From the NCBI RefSeq assembly GCF_005886805.2, contig NZ_CP045429.1, positions 1,644,501 to 1,708,500 on the forward strand: a stretch of DNA of 64,000 nucleotides, written 5' to 3'. Each line of letters begins with the position of its first letter. Position 1 is the stretch's first letter. A program made the position numbers and the translations under genes. Shown piece after piece: positions 42,528 through 51,190 of this stretch. The DNA comes from Pseudoalteromonas rubra (lineage in GTDB: Bacteria; Pseudomonadota; Gammaproteobacteria; Enterobacterales; Alteromonadaceae). Below the pieces are notes generated by a model, which was not told the DNA's origin, did not search any database, and worked only from the letters and a program-made list of their open reading frames with translations.

Positions 42528-43250
42528 GTGTTAGAAGCCATACAGTTAACCAAATCATTTGCAGATAAACAGGTGATCAGCGAACTGAGCTTTAAAGTCG
42601 AGCAGGGCGAGATAATGTGTCTGCTGGGTGCCAATGGCGCGGGGAAAAGCACCACGCTGAATATCTTTCTCAATTTTTTACAGCCTGACAGTGGTCAGGC
42701 ATTGATCGATTCAGTGGATGTGCATCAGGGAGCCAGTTGTAAAGATAAGCTGGTGTACTTGCCTGAGCAGGTTAATTTGTATCAGGAATTCAATGCCATT
42801 GATAACCTGAAGTATCTGGCGAGCCTGTCGGGACTGTCCGTTAATGAGGCACAGATCCATGCGGCGCTCGATGAAACCGGGCTGGAACAAAATGCCCGTA
42901 AACAGTCGTTAAAAAACTACTCAAAAGGCATGCGGCAAAAGGTTGGTATCGCCTTTGCGATTATGCGCCAGGCCAAAGTGTTACTGCTGGACGAGCCGAC
43001 ATCCGGACTGGATCCCAGTGCGACGCTGGAATTTATCCGCATTATCGAGCGACTGGCAAAAAAGGGCGCTGCTATCTTGATGGTGACACACGATTTTTAC
43101 TGCGCGCATACACTGGCCGACAAAATCGGCATTATGGATAAAGGCAAACTGCTGACCCTGCTGGATAACAACAAGTTGCCGCTGAGCAGCCTGGAAACCA
43201 CCTATCACGAACTTATTTCAGGGAAAACGGCGATACGTGCAGCCAGCTAA
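42528..43250 (+). CDS. ABC transporter ATP-binding protein
   Basis: A 240-residue ATPase. Walker A GANGAGKST (about residue 36), Q-loop region YLPEQVNLY, signature YSKGMRQK, Walker B VLLLDEPTSGLDP and switch His in VTHDF. The CcmA/NatA type works with ABC-2 permeases, and two such genes follow. GTG 42528 was chosen with GGGAG 9 bases ahead; the frame opens with a TTG at 42507. It forms an operon with the two permeases and probably shares the Zur-like control of the metallophore genes. Confidence 0.9.
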   Translation: MLEAIQLTKSFADKQVISELSFKVEQGEIMCLLGANGAGKSTTLNIFLNFLQPDSGQALIDSVDVHQGASCKDKLVYLPEQVNLYQEFNAIDNLKYLASLSGLSVNEAQIHAALDETGLEQNARKQSLKNYSKGMRQKVGIAFAIMRQAKVLLLDEPTSGLDPSATLEFIRIIERLAKKGAAILMVTHDFYCAHTLADKIGIMDKGKLLTLLDNNKLPLSSLETTYHELISGKTAIRAAS

Positions 43251-43289
43251 TGCTGCAACGTCGATGTTTAAACAGGAATTGTCTTATCT

Positions 43290-44729
43290 ATGAATAATAA
43301 AATAATGCAGATCTGTCGCCATGAATTGGCCAGTAAACGCAAAAGTCCCAGCCTGTGGCTGCTCTTTTTGATGATCCAGTTATTACTGGCGATTGCCTTA
43401 TTTACTGGCTGGCAGCAATACCAACACAGCGTGCATACCCAAACTAAAGCGCAGGAAATTGTCGAGCAACAATGGAATGCACAACCAGACAGGCACCCTC
43501 ATCGGGTGGCGCATTTTGGTCACTTTGCGTTCCGTCCTCCCAGTGCGCTTAGCTTTTTTGATCTGGGTGTGAATGCCTGGGTGGGTGACAGTATCTTTTT
43601 GGAGGCGCATAAACAAAACAGCGCCAATTTTGCCAACGATCAGGATGGCGGCACCTTGTTACGGTTTTCCGAGCTCAGTAGTGCCAACATTTTGCTGATC
43701 ATCTGGCCACTGCTGATTATTGCGCTGGGGTTTGCCAGCGTCAGTGGAGAGCAAAAAAGTGGCACGCTCAGACAGCTTATGTCTATGGGCGTGTCGTTTC
43801 GTGAGTTGATCACCGGTAAAAGCCTTAGCTACCTGTTTGTATCTGTGGTGTTTATCTTACCTGTGTTTGTTCTGGCTCTGGGCCTTGCCGCCGGTACCGG
43901 CGCTCAGTTTTCGGCAGAAGCACCACTCAGGCTGTTGCTGTTATTTGGGGCTTACCTGCTATATTGCCTGTTCTGGATCGCAGTAACCCTGTTGATTTCA
44001 AGCCTGGTGAAAGCCCCTAAGCAAGCGCTCATACTGCTGACGTCAATCTGGTTTATTCTGACCATATTGATGCCGCGTATGCTGGCGGAATTTGCCCATC
44101 ATCAGTATCCACATCAAAAACGCAATGACTTTGATCTGGCCATTAAGCTGGACAACCGTAAAGTCGGAGACAGTCACAACCCGGACGACCCCTACTTCAG
44201 TAAATTCCGCGAAGAAACCCTGAAAAAGTATGGCGTATCTTCAGTCGAGGAGTTACCGGTTAACTACAAAGGGTTGGTGATGCAGGAAGGTGAAAAGCTC
44301 AATGCCGAGATTTACAAGAAGCATTATCAGCAGCAAGTCGCACAATTTGACGCGCAACGCCAGTTTGTCAGTCAGTTTTATTGGATCAATCCCTATTTGT
44401 TTGTGCGCGATTTTTCAATGGCATTGACCCGGACAGATACCCGACACTTTTTGGATTTTGAGCAGCAAGCTGAAGCGCACCGATACGCGCGTATTCAAAA
44501 ATTAAATAAGTTACACACTCATGAGATCCATCATCACGATGACAGAGCACAGCGGGTTGATAAATCCTATTGGCAGGAGTTTGATGCGTTTCATTACACC
44601 TTGCCGAAGCTGAGCTGGTCATTGAGCGCGTTTTCTCTGGCCTGGGCTTTGCCGCTGCTGGCGGTTATTGCCCTGTTTATTTTCCTGAACTCAAACGGGA
44701 TGCAGAGGAGGATCTATGCTGCTGTTTAA
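43290..44729 (+). CDS. ABC-2 permease with DUF3526-type periplasmic domain
   Basis: A 479-residue permease. One N-terminal membrane segment, then a periplasmic stretch with the DUF3526 signature (HRVAHFGHFAFRPPSALSFFDLGVNAWVG and FLEAHKQN). Five or so further segments follow, then a second large soluble loop (about 265-425) and a final segment. The motif SGEQKSGTLRQLMSMG is the usual ABC-2 coupling helix. It overlaps the next permease gene by 14 bases. Such permease pairs are often found beside TonB receptors; their substrates are unknown. Confidence 0.82.
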   Translation: MNNKIMQICRHELASKRKSPSLWLLFLMIQLLLAIALFTGWQQYQHSVHTQTKAQEIVEQQWNAQPDRHPHRVAHFGHFAFRPPSALSFFDLGVNAWVGDSIFLEAHKQNSANFANDQDGGTLLRFSELSSANILLIIWPLLIIALGFASVSGEQKSGTLRQLMSMGVSFRELITGKSLSYLFVSVVFILPVFVLALGLAAGTGAQFSAEAPLRLLLLFGAYLLYCLFWIAVTLLISSLVKAPKQALILLTSIWFILTILMPRMLAEFAHHQYPHQKRNDFDLAIKLDNRKVGDSHNPDDPYFSKFREETLKKYGVSSVEELPVNYKGLVMQEGEKLNAEIYKKHYQQQVAQFDAQRQFVSQFYWINPYLFVRDFSMALTRTDTRHFLDFEQQAEAHRYARIQKLNKLHTHEIHHHDDRAQRVDKSYWQEFDAFHYTLPKLSWSLSAFSLAWALPLLAVIALFIFLNSNGMQRRIYAAV

Positions 44730-46074
44730 ACTCGAATGCAAGCGTTTGTTTGCTGGCACCATTAACAAACTGGTTTTGGTGTTATTTATCATTTCGGGGG
44801 TGTTTGCCATCTACCAGGGAGCACTTGGTTATAAGTCGGTACGCATCGACCAGTATAAATCTATGGTGGTGTTTCAAAAAGAGCGGGAACATGTTAACAG
44901 CCGTGAAACGCTGCCCGCTGCGGGATCTTTGGCGTACTATGCCAGTGCCCCGACTGAGTGGAAGTTGAGCCCCTGGGCCGCTTTGTTTGTAGGCGAGACC
45001 CCGTCGTCTATGGTGGCCACGAAAATTCGCGCAACGGCATTGCAAAGCCAGATTTTCAATCGTGAGATTGTCAATCCGGCTCAGCAACGGGCAGGAGGCT
45101 TGGATCTGGGCTTTGTGCTGGTTTATTTTCTGCCTCTGGTGATAGGCATATTAACGGTGACTTTGATCTCAGACGAGCAACATGCGGGCCGCTGGCGATT
45201 GCTTAACGCGCTGCCTAACAGCGCATTTGGGCTACTTGCCAAGCAGATTGCGCTGCGCTTTATGGTTATCTGGTTGCTGGTGGTTACCTTGCTACTCAGC
45301 GCTGCACTGATATTGTCTTTGCCGTTTGATGGCTTGTTCTGGATAGTGCTGGGGGCGACCAGTTTGTATATGGTGTTCTGGTTTGCACTGGCAACTTTAA
45401 TCATGAGTTTTGGTAAAAACAGTGTGGTGAATAGTCTGGCTTATCTGAGTAGCTGGGTGGTACTGGCGCTGCTGATCCCCGGGGCTGTGCACTTGTATTT
45501 GTCTGGTCAGTACCAAAGCGATGCGCCACTAGAGATCACACTGCAACAGCGCATGACACTCAACGATGGCTGGGACAAGGACAAGCAAGCCACGCTGGAC
45601 GAATTTCTGACGCACGAAACACCGTGGCAGAATACCGCGCCTCTGGGCGAGGCATTCGACTGGAAATGGTATTATGCGCAGCAGCATATGAGCGATCTGG
45701 CGGTGCAGACTCTTGTTGAAGAGCATATCCAGAATAATCAGGCTCGCCAGGCCCGGTTGCAAACACTGAGTGTGTTGTCTCCGGCTTTGTTCTTTCAGCT
45801 TTCGCTGAATGAACTGGCCCATACCAGTAGCGGCTATCAGCTGAAGTACCGGCAACAGGTGGCTGACTACCACCGTGCCATGCGTCATTTTTTCTATGAC
45901 TTTATGTTTTTTGATAAGCCAGTGACACGTCAAGATGTGGAAGATTTTCCACTGTTTAAAGCGCAGGCGATGGAAGCAGCCAGTGGCCTGTGGAAATTGC
46001 TGATCAGCGCATTATTCGTGCTGGCTATTTCTGCCTTGTCGATCGTCAGGATCCGACAGCTAAAACCGCTTTAA
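44716..46074 (+). CDS. ABC-2 type permease, second subunit
   Basis: A 452-residue permease paralogous to the upstream gene, with N-terminal membrane segment, periplasmic loop, a membrane core from about 135-265 and a long soluble loop (about 270-415) before a last segment. The coupling motif reads DEQHAGRWRLLNALP. It starts inside the previous gene (14-base overlap), so the two are coupled and should form a heterodimer with the ATPase. Last gene of the operon, followed by a hairpin terminator. Confidence 0.8.
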   Translation: MLLFKLECKRLFAGTINKLVLVLFIISGVFAIYQGALGYKSVRIDQYKSMVVFQKEREHVNSRETLPAAGSLAYYASAPTEWKLSPWAALFVGETPSSMVATKIRATALQSQIFNREIVNPAQQRAGGLDLGFVLVYFLPLVIGILTVTLISDEQHAGRWRLLNALPNSAFGLLAKQIALRFMVIWLLVVTLLLSAALILSLPFDGLFWIVLGATSLYMVFWFALATLIMSFGKNSVVNSLAYLSSWVVLALLIPGAVHLYLSGQYQSDAPLEITLQQRMTLNDGWDKDKQATLDEFLTHETPWQNTAPLGEAFDWKWYYAQQHMSDLAVQTLVEEHIQNNQARQARLQTLSVLSPALFFQLSLNELAHTSSGYQLKYRQQVADYHRAMRHFFYDFMFFDKPVTRQDVEDFPLFKAQAMEAASGLWKLLISALFVLAISALSIVRIRQLKPL

Positions 46075-46087
46075 CCCTCCTCAAATC

Positions 46088-46116
46088 ATACGGGCGGTAT
46101 TCGCCCGTATTTACTT
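46088..46116 (+). terminator. Terminator of ABC operon
   Basis: A perfect 9-bp stem, ATACGGGCG (46088-46096) and CGCCCGTAT (46102-46110), with a 5-base loop and a T-rich tail TTACTTTT. Confidence 0.75.
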
Positions 46117-46218
46117 TTAGCTAGCATGAATTATTTGTGAAAAAGGGTGTTGTCGAATTAGGTGACGCACAGTAGGATGACTGTTTCCAACATTTATCCA
46201 ATTCGCTAAGGGACGTGC

Positions 46219-46716
46219 ATGTTATCACTCAGATTATTTGAACCTTCAGATGAACAATATCTGGTTCGTTATTTAAACAACCCTGCTACGGTACGGTATC
46301 TTTCGCCTAAAGTGCCTTTTCCTTACACTGCGGCTGATGCACATTGGTGGATCAATACGGGGAGCAAAGAAGGGATAACGCGTGCCATTATTCTGGACGG
46401 TGTGTTGATCGGGTGTATCGGGGCGCGGCCAGGTACGTTCGAGTATTGCCGAAGTGCAGAAATCGGCTATTGGCTGGCTGAGGAATATTGGGGACAGGGC
46501 ATTACAGGACAGGCACTTGATTTGTTGATCGCCGATGTTGAAGCCACGACAGAGATGGTCCGGCTGGAAGCGGTTGTTTTCGAACAAAATACTCGCTCAG
46601 CCCGGGTATTAGAAAAAGCGGGGTTTGAATTTGAAGGCGTGCGCCGCAAAGCAATTTATAAAGATGGCGAGCTGTTTGATGCGCGTTTGTTTGGCAAGGT
46701 ATTTGAACTAAATTAG
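46219..46716 (+). CDS. GNAT acetyltransferase (RimJ/RimL-like)
   Basis: A 165-residue N-acetyltransferase. The acetyl-CoA loop is EEYWGQGITGQALDLLI (Q-x-x-G-x-G type, about residue 90), followed by LEAVVFEQNTRSARVLEKAGFEFEGVRR, the typical C-terminal half of the RimJ/RimL subgroup. These enzymes acetylate protein N-termini or small amines; the substrate is unknown. Monocistronic. Confidence 0.87.
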   Translation: MLSLRLFEPSDEQYLVRYLNNPATVRYLSPKVPFPYTAADAHWWINTGSKEGITRAIILDGVLIGCIGARPGTFEYCRSAEIGYWLAEEYWGQGITGQALDLLIADVEATTEMVRLEAVVFEQNTRSARVLEKAGFEFEGVRRKAIYKDGELFDARLFGKVFELN

Positions 46717-46902
46717 CAATCAGCTTACGTAAAAAGCGGAGTTTTCAGCCTGCGTTTTGTCTGTCACTTTGCTGAGCTGACCTAACTCACTTGAAGCGGT
46801 GTACTTCACAGAACTCAAATAAATAGTAGGATTATCGCTTCACTACGAGTCTCCCATCAAGGACGGACTACATGCCCGGCAGTCCGTCAGTACATCGCTT
46901 TT

Positions 46903-48039
46903 TTATTGCCCAAGGTTAAACTTGAAGGCTTTAGGGCTTAGCTGCTTTACCTTCGGAATAAAATAACGAATATCGTAAATGTCGTCGTAATGATGCCAGT
47001 GCAGGCCTTCATCATCTGTGTCGGAAGCATCGCTGTGCCAGGGCTCCAGAGGCTCACTCAGAAAGCTCACATGTAAATGGTTTTTGTGATTGGCTTTGAT
47101 CTGGGTCACCCCTGTCAGATTATCAGCAAAGATGATTTGGGTTGCGCCAAGTTGCACCAGTGCATCAACCAGACTTTGTGTAGCCTGACGATCATACGCC
47201 GCATCACCAACGCTAATGGGGCCTGCTTGTGTGCCAATTGGGCGAATGTCGATAGTGCCGCCAAACTTATGAGTAAAGTGGGGAGGATTTATGCCGCCCC
47301 AGCGCATGGTCGCACCAGTAATGGTTAAGTAGTCTGGCATACCTGTGGGTTTACCCGGCTGGGCGTGCCAGGCGCGGCCGAGGCTTTGTAGTGCCGACAA
47401 TAAATCCGGGTGCAAATGACGGCCGACTAACCCTGCGGTAGTGAGCCCCTGAGAGGGCGTGTCCGGGATGGCAACCAGCCCGGTTACTGCACATTTAACG
47501 GTTAGGGTGAGTTGCTGCGTGCCTGCCCGGGCAACAAACTGATCTGAGCCCGGTACGCTGTCGTTACCGCAACTGTGAAAATTGTTTATCGAGACGCTGA
47601 TTTGTCCACGCGCATCTGTCATCGGGCTTGATATCTCAAACGGTGCTTTCAGACGAAACAGGCCCTGTTCAATGCGGGTAAGTACCTTAGTCCGCACGCT
47701 GCTGCTAAATCGCGCAGCCATGTCACTAGGTTCACGCCACTGTGGTGCAATCAGGGTAAGCGGTGCTGCGCTGATTTCGACTGGCTCGCCCACAATAGGC
47801 TGACCCTGAGCATTCGTTAATGTGAGCGTCCACAAGGCGGTATTGCCATTTTTAGGGAAGAGGGTAACCTCAGTGGCATTTTCAACCCAATTCTGGCCAA
47901 AGTAGCCTTTGCCGTCTGGCGTCATGATCAGGCCGTCGTAGTAAAACTGACTGGTAAGGGCTGGGGTGTTTAGTGTGTGTGCAAAAGTGGGGCTGCACAA
48001 ACCCAGTGCTACGCTTAACAGCGCAATCCGTGCTTTCAT
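46903..48039 (-). CDS. Secreted LAS-family metallopeptidase (MepA/M15-like)
   Basis: A 378-residue exported protein with signal peptide ending TFAH. The N-terminal half (about 35-185) is Ig/transthyretin-like, with WTLTLTNAQGQPIVGEPVEI and GQISVSINNFHS. The C-terminal catalytic domain carries the zinc motif HKFGGTIDIRP (His257, Asp264) and NHKNHLHVSF (His321, His323), as in LAS peptidases that cut peptidoglycan peptides (MepA, VanX and D-Ala-D-Ala peptidase relatives). The added Ig-like half is not part of MepA itself. It has GGAGAG 6 bases ahead of the ATG. A role in cell-wall turnover or predation is inferred. Confidence 0.75.
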   Translation of the reverse strand: MKARIALLSVALGLCSPTFAHTLNTPALTSQFYYDGLIMTPDGKGYFGQNWVENATEVTLFPKNGNTALWTLTLTNAQGQPIVGEPVEISAAPLTLIAPQWREPSDMAARFSSSVRTKVLTRIEQGLFRLKAPFEISSPMTDARGQISVSINNFHSCGNDSVPGSDQFVARAGTQQLTLTVKCAVTGLVAIPDTPSQGLTTAGLVGRHLHPDLLSALQSLGRAWHAQPGKPTGMPDYLTITGATMRWGGINPPHFTHKFGGTIDIRPIGTQAGPISVGDAAYDRQATQSLVDALVQLGATQIIFADNLTGVTQIKANHKNHLHVSFLSEPLEPWHSDASDTDDEGLHWHHYDDIYDIRYFIPKVKQLSPKAFKFNLGQ

Positions 48040-48150
48040 GATGACTCTCCTTGAGTGACTCTCTCAAGGCTAGCAGCTCAGGTCTGTGTGACAAATTTAT
48101 GAAGATGCATATTTTTCATGCATTGGAACTGCGGTGAGGAATTAGAAACG

Positions 48151-48177
48151 AAAAAAGCGAGCCTTAGCTCGCTTTTC
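48151..48177 (-). terminator. Terminator of cold-shock gene
   Basis: A strong stem on the minus strand, AGCGAGC pairing with GCTCGCT and flanked by A and T runs, immediately after the cold-shock gene. Confidence 0.8.
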
Positions 48178-48195
48178 TTGCAAAATGCGTAGTAA

Positions 48196-48405
48196 TTAAA
48201 GAACTACGATTTTGTCAGCCTGAGGACCTTTTTGACCCTGAGACACTGTGAATTCTACGCTCTGGCCTTCAACCAAAGTTTTGAAGCCGTCGCCTTGGAT
48301 AGCGCTGAAGTGAGCGAATACGTCAGGGCCATTTTCCTGAGAAATGAAACCAAAACCTTTAGACTCGTTGAACCACTTAACTGTACCAGTAACTGTGTTA
48401 GACAT
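48196..48405 (-). CDS. Cold-shock domain protein (CspA family)
   Basis: A 69-residue single cold-shock domain that binds single-stranded RNA and DNA. RNP1 KGFGFI and RNP2 VFAHF are intact, with the usual [11 protein letters not shown] start. The 280-base untranslated stretch upstream is consistent with the long cold-shock leaders of this family. Monocistronic with its own terminator. Confidence 0.95.
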   Translation of the reverse strand: MSNTVTGTVKWFNESKGFGFISQENGPDVFAHFSAIQGDGFKTLVEGQSVEFTVSQGQKGPQADKIVVL

Positions 48406-48682
48406 AGTATTAACCTGTAATATAAATAAAAATTAACCTTCGATAGGTGTGAATGCATCAAAAGTAGTGGTGAAACTTAAATACTGCAGGTTGCGTTACG
48501 AAGTGTAATACAACGAATTGTAGGATGTAAATATCGACTTTCTTTCTAGCGGCCTTAACTTTACAGAGACTAACCGGACCTGTCTAGTATTATTTGTACA
48601 AATTTTAAATTTATCGTTTGGTGTGCTGTGCACAAAGCTGCTTAAAGCACACCAGAAAACTCGCTGAACATCAGGTTGTTGA

Positions 48683-50143
48683 TTATATTTCGTCAATGAC
48701 CTGAAACGCACGATACTCATCAAAGGCAAATTGATCAGTCATACCACTGATGTAGTCAATGATTAATCGGACTCTAAGGTAAAACTCCTGTTCCTGAGGA
48801 TCAGGGATAATGGCATTCATCGTGTCACTGTTGAGTGCGCTCCGGTAGGCCTGCTTGTGTTTCTCAGGTAACTTTTTGAACAGTCTGGCGGAGTATATCG
48901 GGATCCTGGAAACATAAGTCGTTGCCGGTATCTCGATGTTCATGAGTGTGGCAAATTGATTTTTACCCAGCTGCAGCAGTGGTTCATATACGCTCAGCAG
49001 CCCACTGATAACCCGATAGCCCTGTAATTCTCGCCCTTCGACCTCTGGGTGGGCAAAGGCCAGCTCTCTGGCGACCTCTTTAAAGGTTTTGATAAGCAGA
49101 TGGCAGTCACTGCCATCTTCAATCAGGGCCTGATTAAACTGGCCACGCATCACGGCGTCAAAATTATCGACAAATTGCCTTGCGGCATGTTGTGGTAGTT
49201 TCTGGTTAACCTGAACCCGCAAGAAAACAAAGAACTGGCTATGGTTGCCCGCAATTTTTTCTGTTCTTTCTGTAGCTTTTTTAATGATGTCGGCCATCAA
49301 TGTTTGCTCTGAAGCGGGCAAACTGGCACTGAGCGCCTGATAGGTGTCCTGCAGAGCGATTTTGAGTTGCTGGTAACTCAGGATGTTTTTTTCAACGGCA
49401 TCTTCCAGATCGGCCATGCCATAAGAGATGTCGTCTGCGGCTTCCATGATGTACGAAAAAGGAGAGCGGCAACCCGGCGCAATATCCAGTGCACGTCTGA
49501 GTTTGCTAATGTATTCCTGCTCACTGAGGTAAAAGCCCACTTTCTTTTTAAGATAACTGAGTGTGTCACCCTCTTCCGGGGCGGCCTCAGTGCCGCAACG
49601 GGTGTATTTCATGATCCCTGAGGCCTGCGAATAGGTCAGGTTCAGGTTCAACAGTGTGTGCACCAGACGGATCCCCTGCGCGTTGCCCTCAAAGTGAGTC
49701 AGGTCTCTGAGTACGTCGGGGCTCATTGCCTTACCACTGAGCTTTTTGTAGATACCGGCAATATGCTGCCCCAGCCAGTCACTCAGCGCTGCCTCGCCAA
49801 AGTGCCCAAAGGGTGGGTTACCTATGTCATGCATTAGGCAGGCCATCTCGACAATGGACTCCAGCATACGTTCATACTCGCCGACACTGGTTTGCTCGTC
49901 AAGCTGTTCACAGATCAGCTGACAGATATAGCGCCCGGCCTGCTGTACTTCTAAAGAGTGCGTCAGTCTGGAGCGTACCGCTGCGTTTCGCTCTAGCGGA
50001 AAAACCTGGGTTTTTTGCTGTAACCGACGGATTGCAGCCGAGGTAATAATGCGATTTCGGTCACTTTCAAATTGTTTGCTTAGCTTGCTTGAAAACTCGA
50101 AGGGGCGATCCGCGCGGATCTTACAGTTGAAGGTCGTCACCAT
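48683..50143 (-). CDS. dgt: dGTP triphosphohydrolase
   Basis: A 486-residue HD-domain enzyme that cleaves dGTP to deoxyguanosine and triphosphate. Metal ligands: His62 in RLTHSLEV, His105-Asp106 in MHDIGNPPFGHFGE, and a later Asp in ADDISYGMADLEDA. The length and the DRNRIITSAAIRRLQQKTQVFPLE opening fit the E. coli Dgt type (about 505 residues) rather than the shorter dNTPase group. It controls the dGTP pool and can limit phage replication. The ATG has AAGGAA just ahead. Confidence 0.93.
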   Translation of the reverse strand: MVTTFNCKIRADRPFEFSSKLSKQFESDRNRIITSAAIRRLQQKTQVFPLERNAAVRSRLTHSLEVQQAGRYICQLICEQLDEQTSVGEYERMLESIVEMACLMHDIGNPPFGHFGEAALSDWLGQHIAGIYKKLSGKAMSPDVLRDLTHFEGNAQGIRLVHTLLNLNLTYSQASGIMKYTRCGTEAAPEEGDTLSYLKKKVGFYLSEQEYISKLRRALDIAPGCRSPFSYIMEAADDISYGMADLEDAVEKNILSYQQLKIALQDTYQALSASLPASEQTLMADIIKKATERTEKIAGNHSQFFVFLRVQVNQKLPQHAARQFVDNFDAVMRGQFNQALIEDGSDCHLLIKTFKEVARELAFAHPEVEGRELQGYRVISGLLSVYEPLLQLGKNQFATLMNIEIPATTYVSRIPIYSARLFKKLPEKHKQAYRSALNSDTMNAIIPDPQEQEFYLRVRLIIDYISGMTDQFAFDEYRAFQVIDEI

Positions 50144-50212
50144 GTTTCCTTATGATTTAATTCATACCCTTATGTTGTCTGTTTTTTATCCACAAAGCAA
50201 CACCTTAGAGTT

Positions 50213-51088
50213 TTATGCTAAGGGTTGCTTAAGCAAGTCTAGCAGGGCCTGCGGGACAAATTTACGGGATGTCGTAATGGCGTAAAAGTGCTCAAAAATG
50301 GGCAGCTGACTGTGATACTGCTCCAGCACACCCTGAGCAATTTCATCTTTAACTACTACAGGGGGCAATACTGCAAGCGCGCCACTGTCTCTGGCCAGCA
50401 GGCGCAGCATCGCCATATCATCTACTTCGGCCTGAATATCCGGTGTGTATTGATGAGTGGCGCATAAGGCATTGAAAGCGGAGCGGATCTCTGTGGTGGG
50501 CCCGGGCAGTACCCAGCGCACTTTGTCATACCCTTCTGGAAAGTCACTTTTAATGCCGGCACCTTTAGGGCCGACAATGGCAACCTGCTGGCGCGACACC
50601 AGTTGCGTATGCCAGCGGGTTTCATTCTGGCTGGCGAGACGGTTGGTCAGCACCAGATCCAGTTCATGGTTGCTTAATCCTTGTAGCAGGGTATCCATGT
50701 CGCGGGTGGTGAGGGTAAAGCTGATATGAGGGTCACAAAGCAAGGGGCTGATAAAGCTTTCAATGAAATTTCGCGACAGGGTGGTTTGCACGCCGATCGA
50801 CAGATGTTGCCGTTCGGTGGCCACACCTTTAAGTAAAAAGGATTCGAGCTCTTCGCCTTTGTAAAAGATATCGTCAGCATAAACCAACACCTGCTTGCCG
50901 GCATCGGTCAGGATCAGCTTGCGTCCTTGTTTTTCAAATAATGAGACACCCATCGTATGTTCCAGTCGTTTGATCTGAATTGACAGGGCTGACTGCGAGA
51001 TGTGCACATCCTGAGCGACCTGTGTCAGGCTACCAGCCTTCGCAACGCGCCAGAAATAATAGAGGTGGTGATAGTTAAGCCGGCTCAT
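50213..51088 (-). CDS. LysR-family regulator divergent from dabBA
   Basis: A 291-residue regulator. The N-terminal winged helix reads MSRLNYHHLYYFWRVAKAGSLTQVAQDVHISQSALS, then IKRLEHTMGVSLFEKQGR, very like the NhaR/CcmR subgroup. The effector domain covers about 90-290. ATG 51088 was chosen because it gives the family-typical N-terminus; the frame is open to 51148. It is divergent from dabB across about 100 AT-rich bases that must hold both promoters, the classic layout for a LysR activator of an inorganic-carbon transporter operon. Confidence 0.88.
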   Translation of the reverse strand: MSRLNYHHLYYFWRVAKAGSLTQVAQDVHISQSALSIQIKRLEHTMGVSLFEKQGRKLILTDAGKQVLVYADDIFYKGEELESFLLKGVATERQHLSIGVQTTLSRNFIESFISPLLCDPHISFTLTTRDMDTLLQGLSNHELDLVLTNRLASQNETRWHTQLVSRQQVAIVGPKGAGIKSDFPEGYDKVRWVLPGPTTEIRSAFNALCATHQYTPDIQAEVDDMAMLRLLARDSGALAVLPPVVVKDEIAQGVLEQYHSQLPIFEHFYAITTSRKFVPQALLDLLKQPLA

Positions 51089-51190
51089 ATTAATGTTATA
51101 TAAAATATATAGTTTAGTTAGAATATATATATTTTTTATATCTTTCAACGTCTGACATACTGTGCCTGTTCTGAATGGAGTGGGATAATT

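Noticed and set aside
51089..51190. ATGTTATA in the LysR-dabB control region as a further Zur site
   Set aside because: Only the left half fits the Zur core; the right half is AT-rich filler, so the match is by chance.
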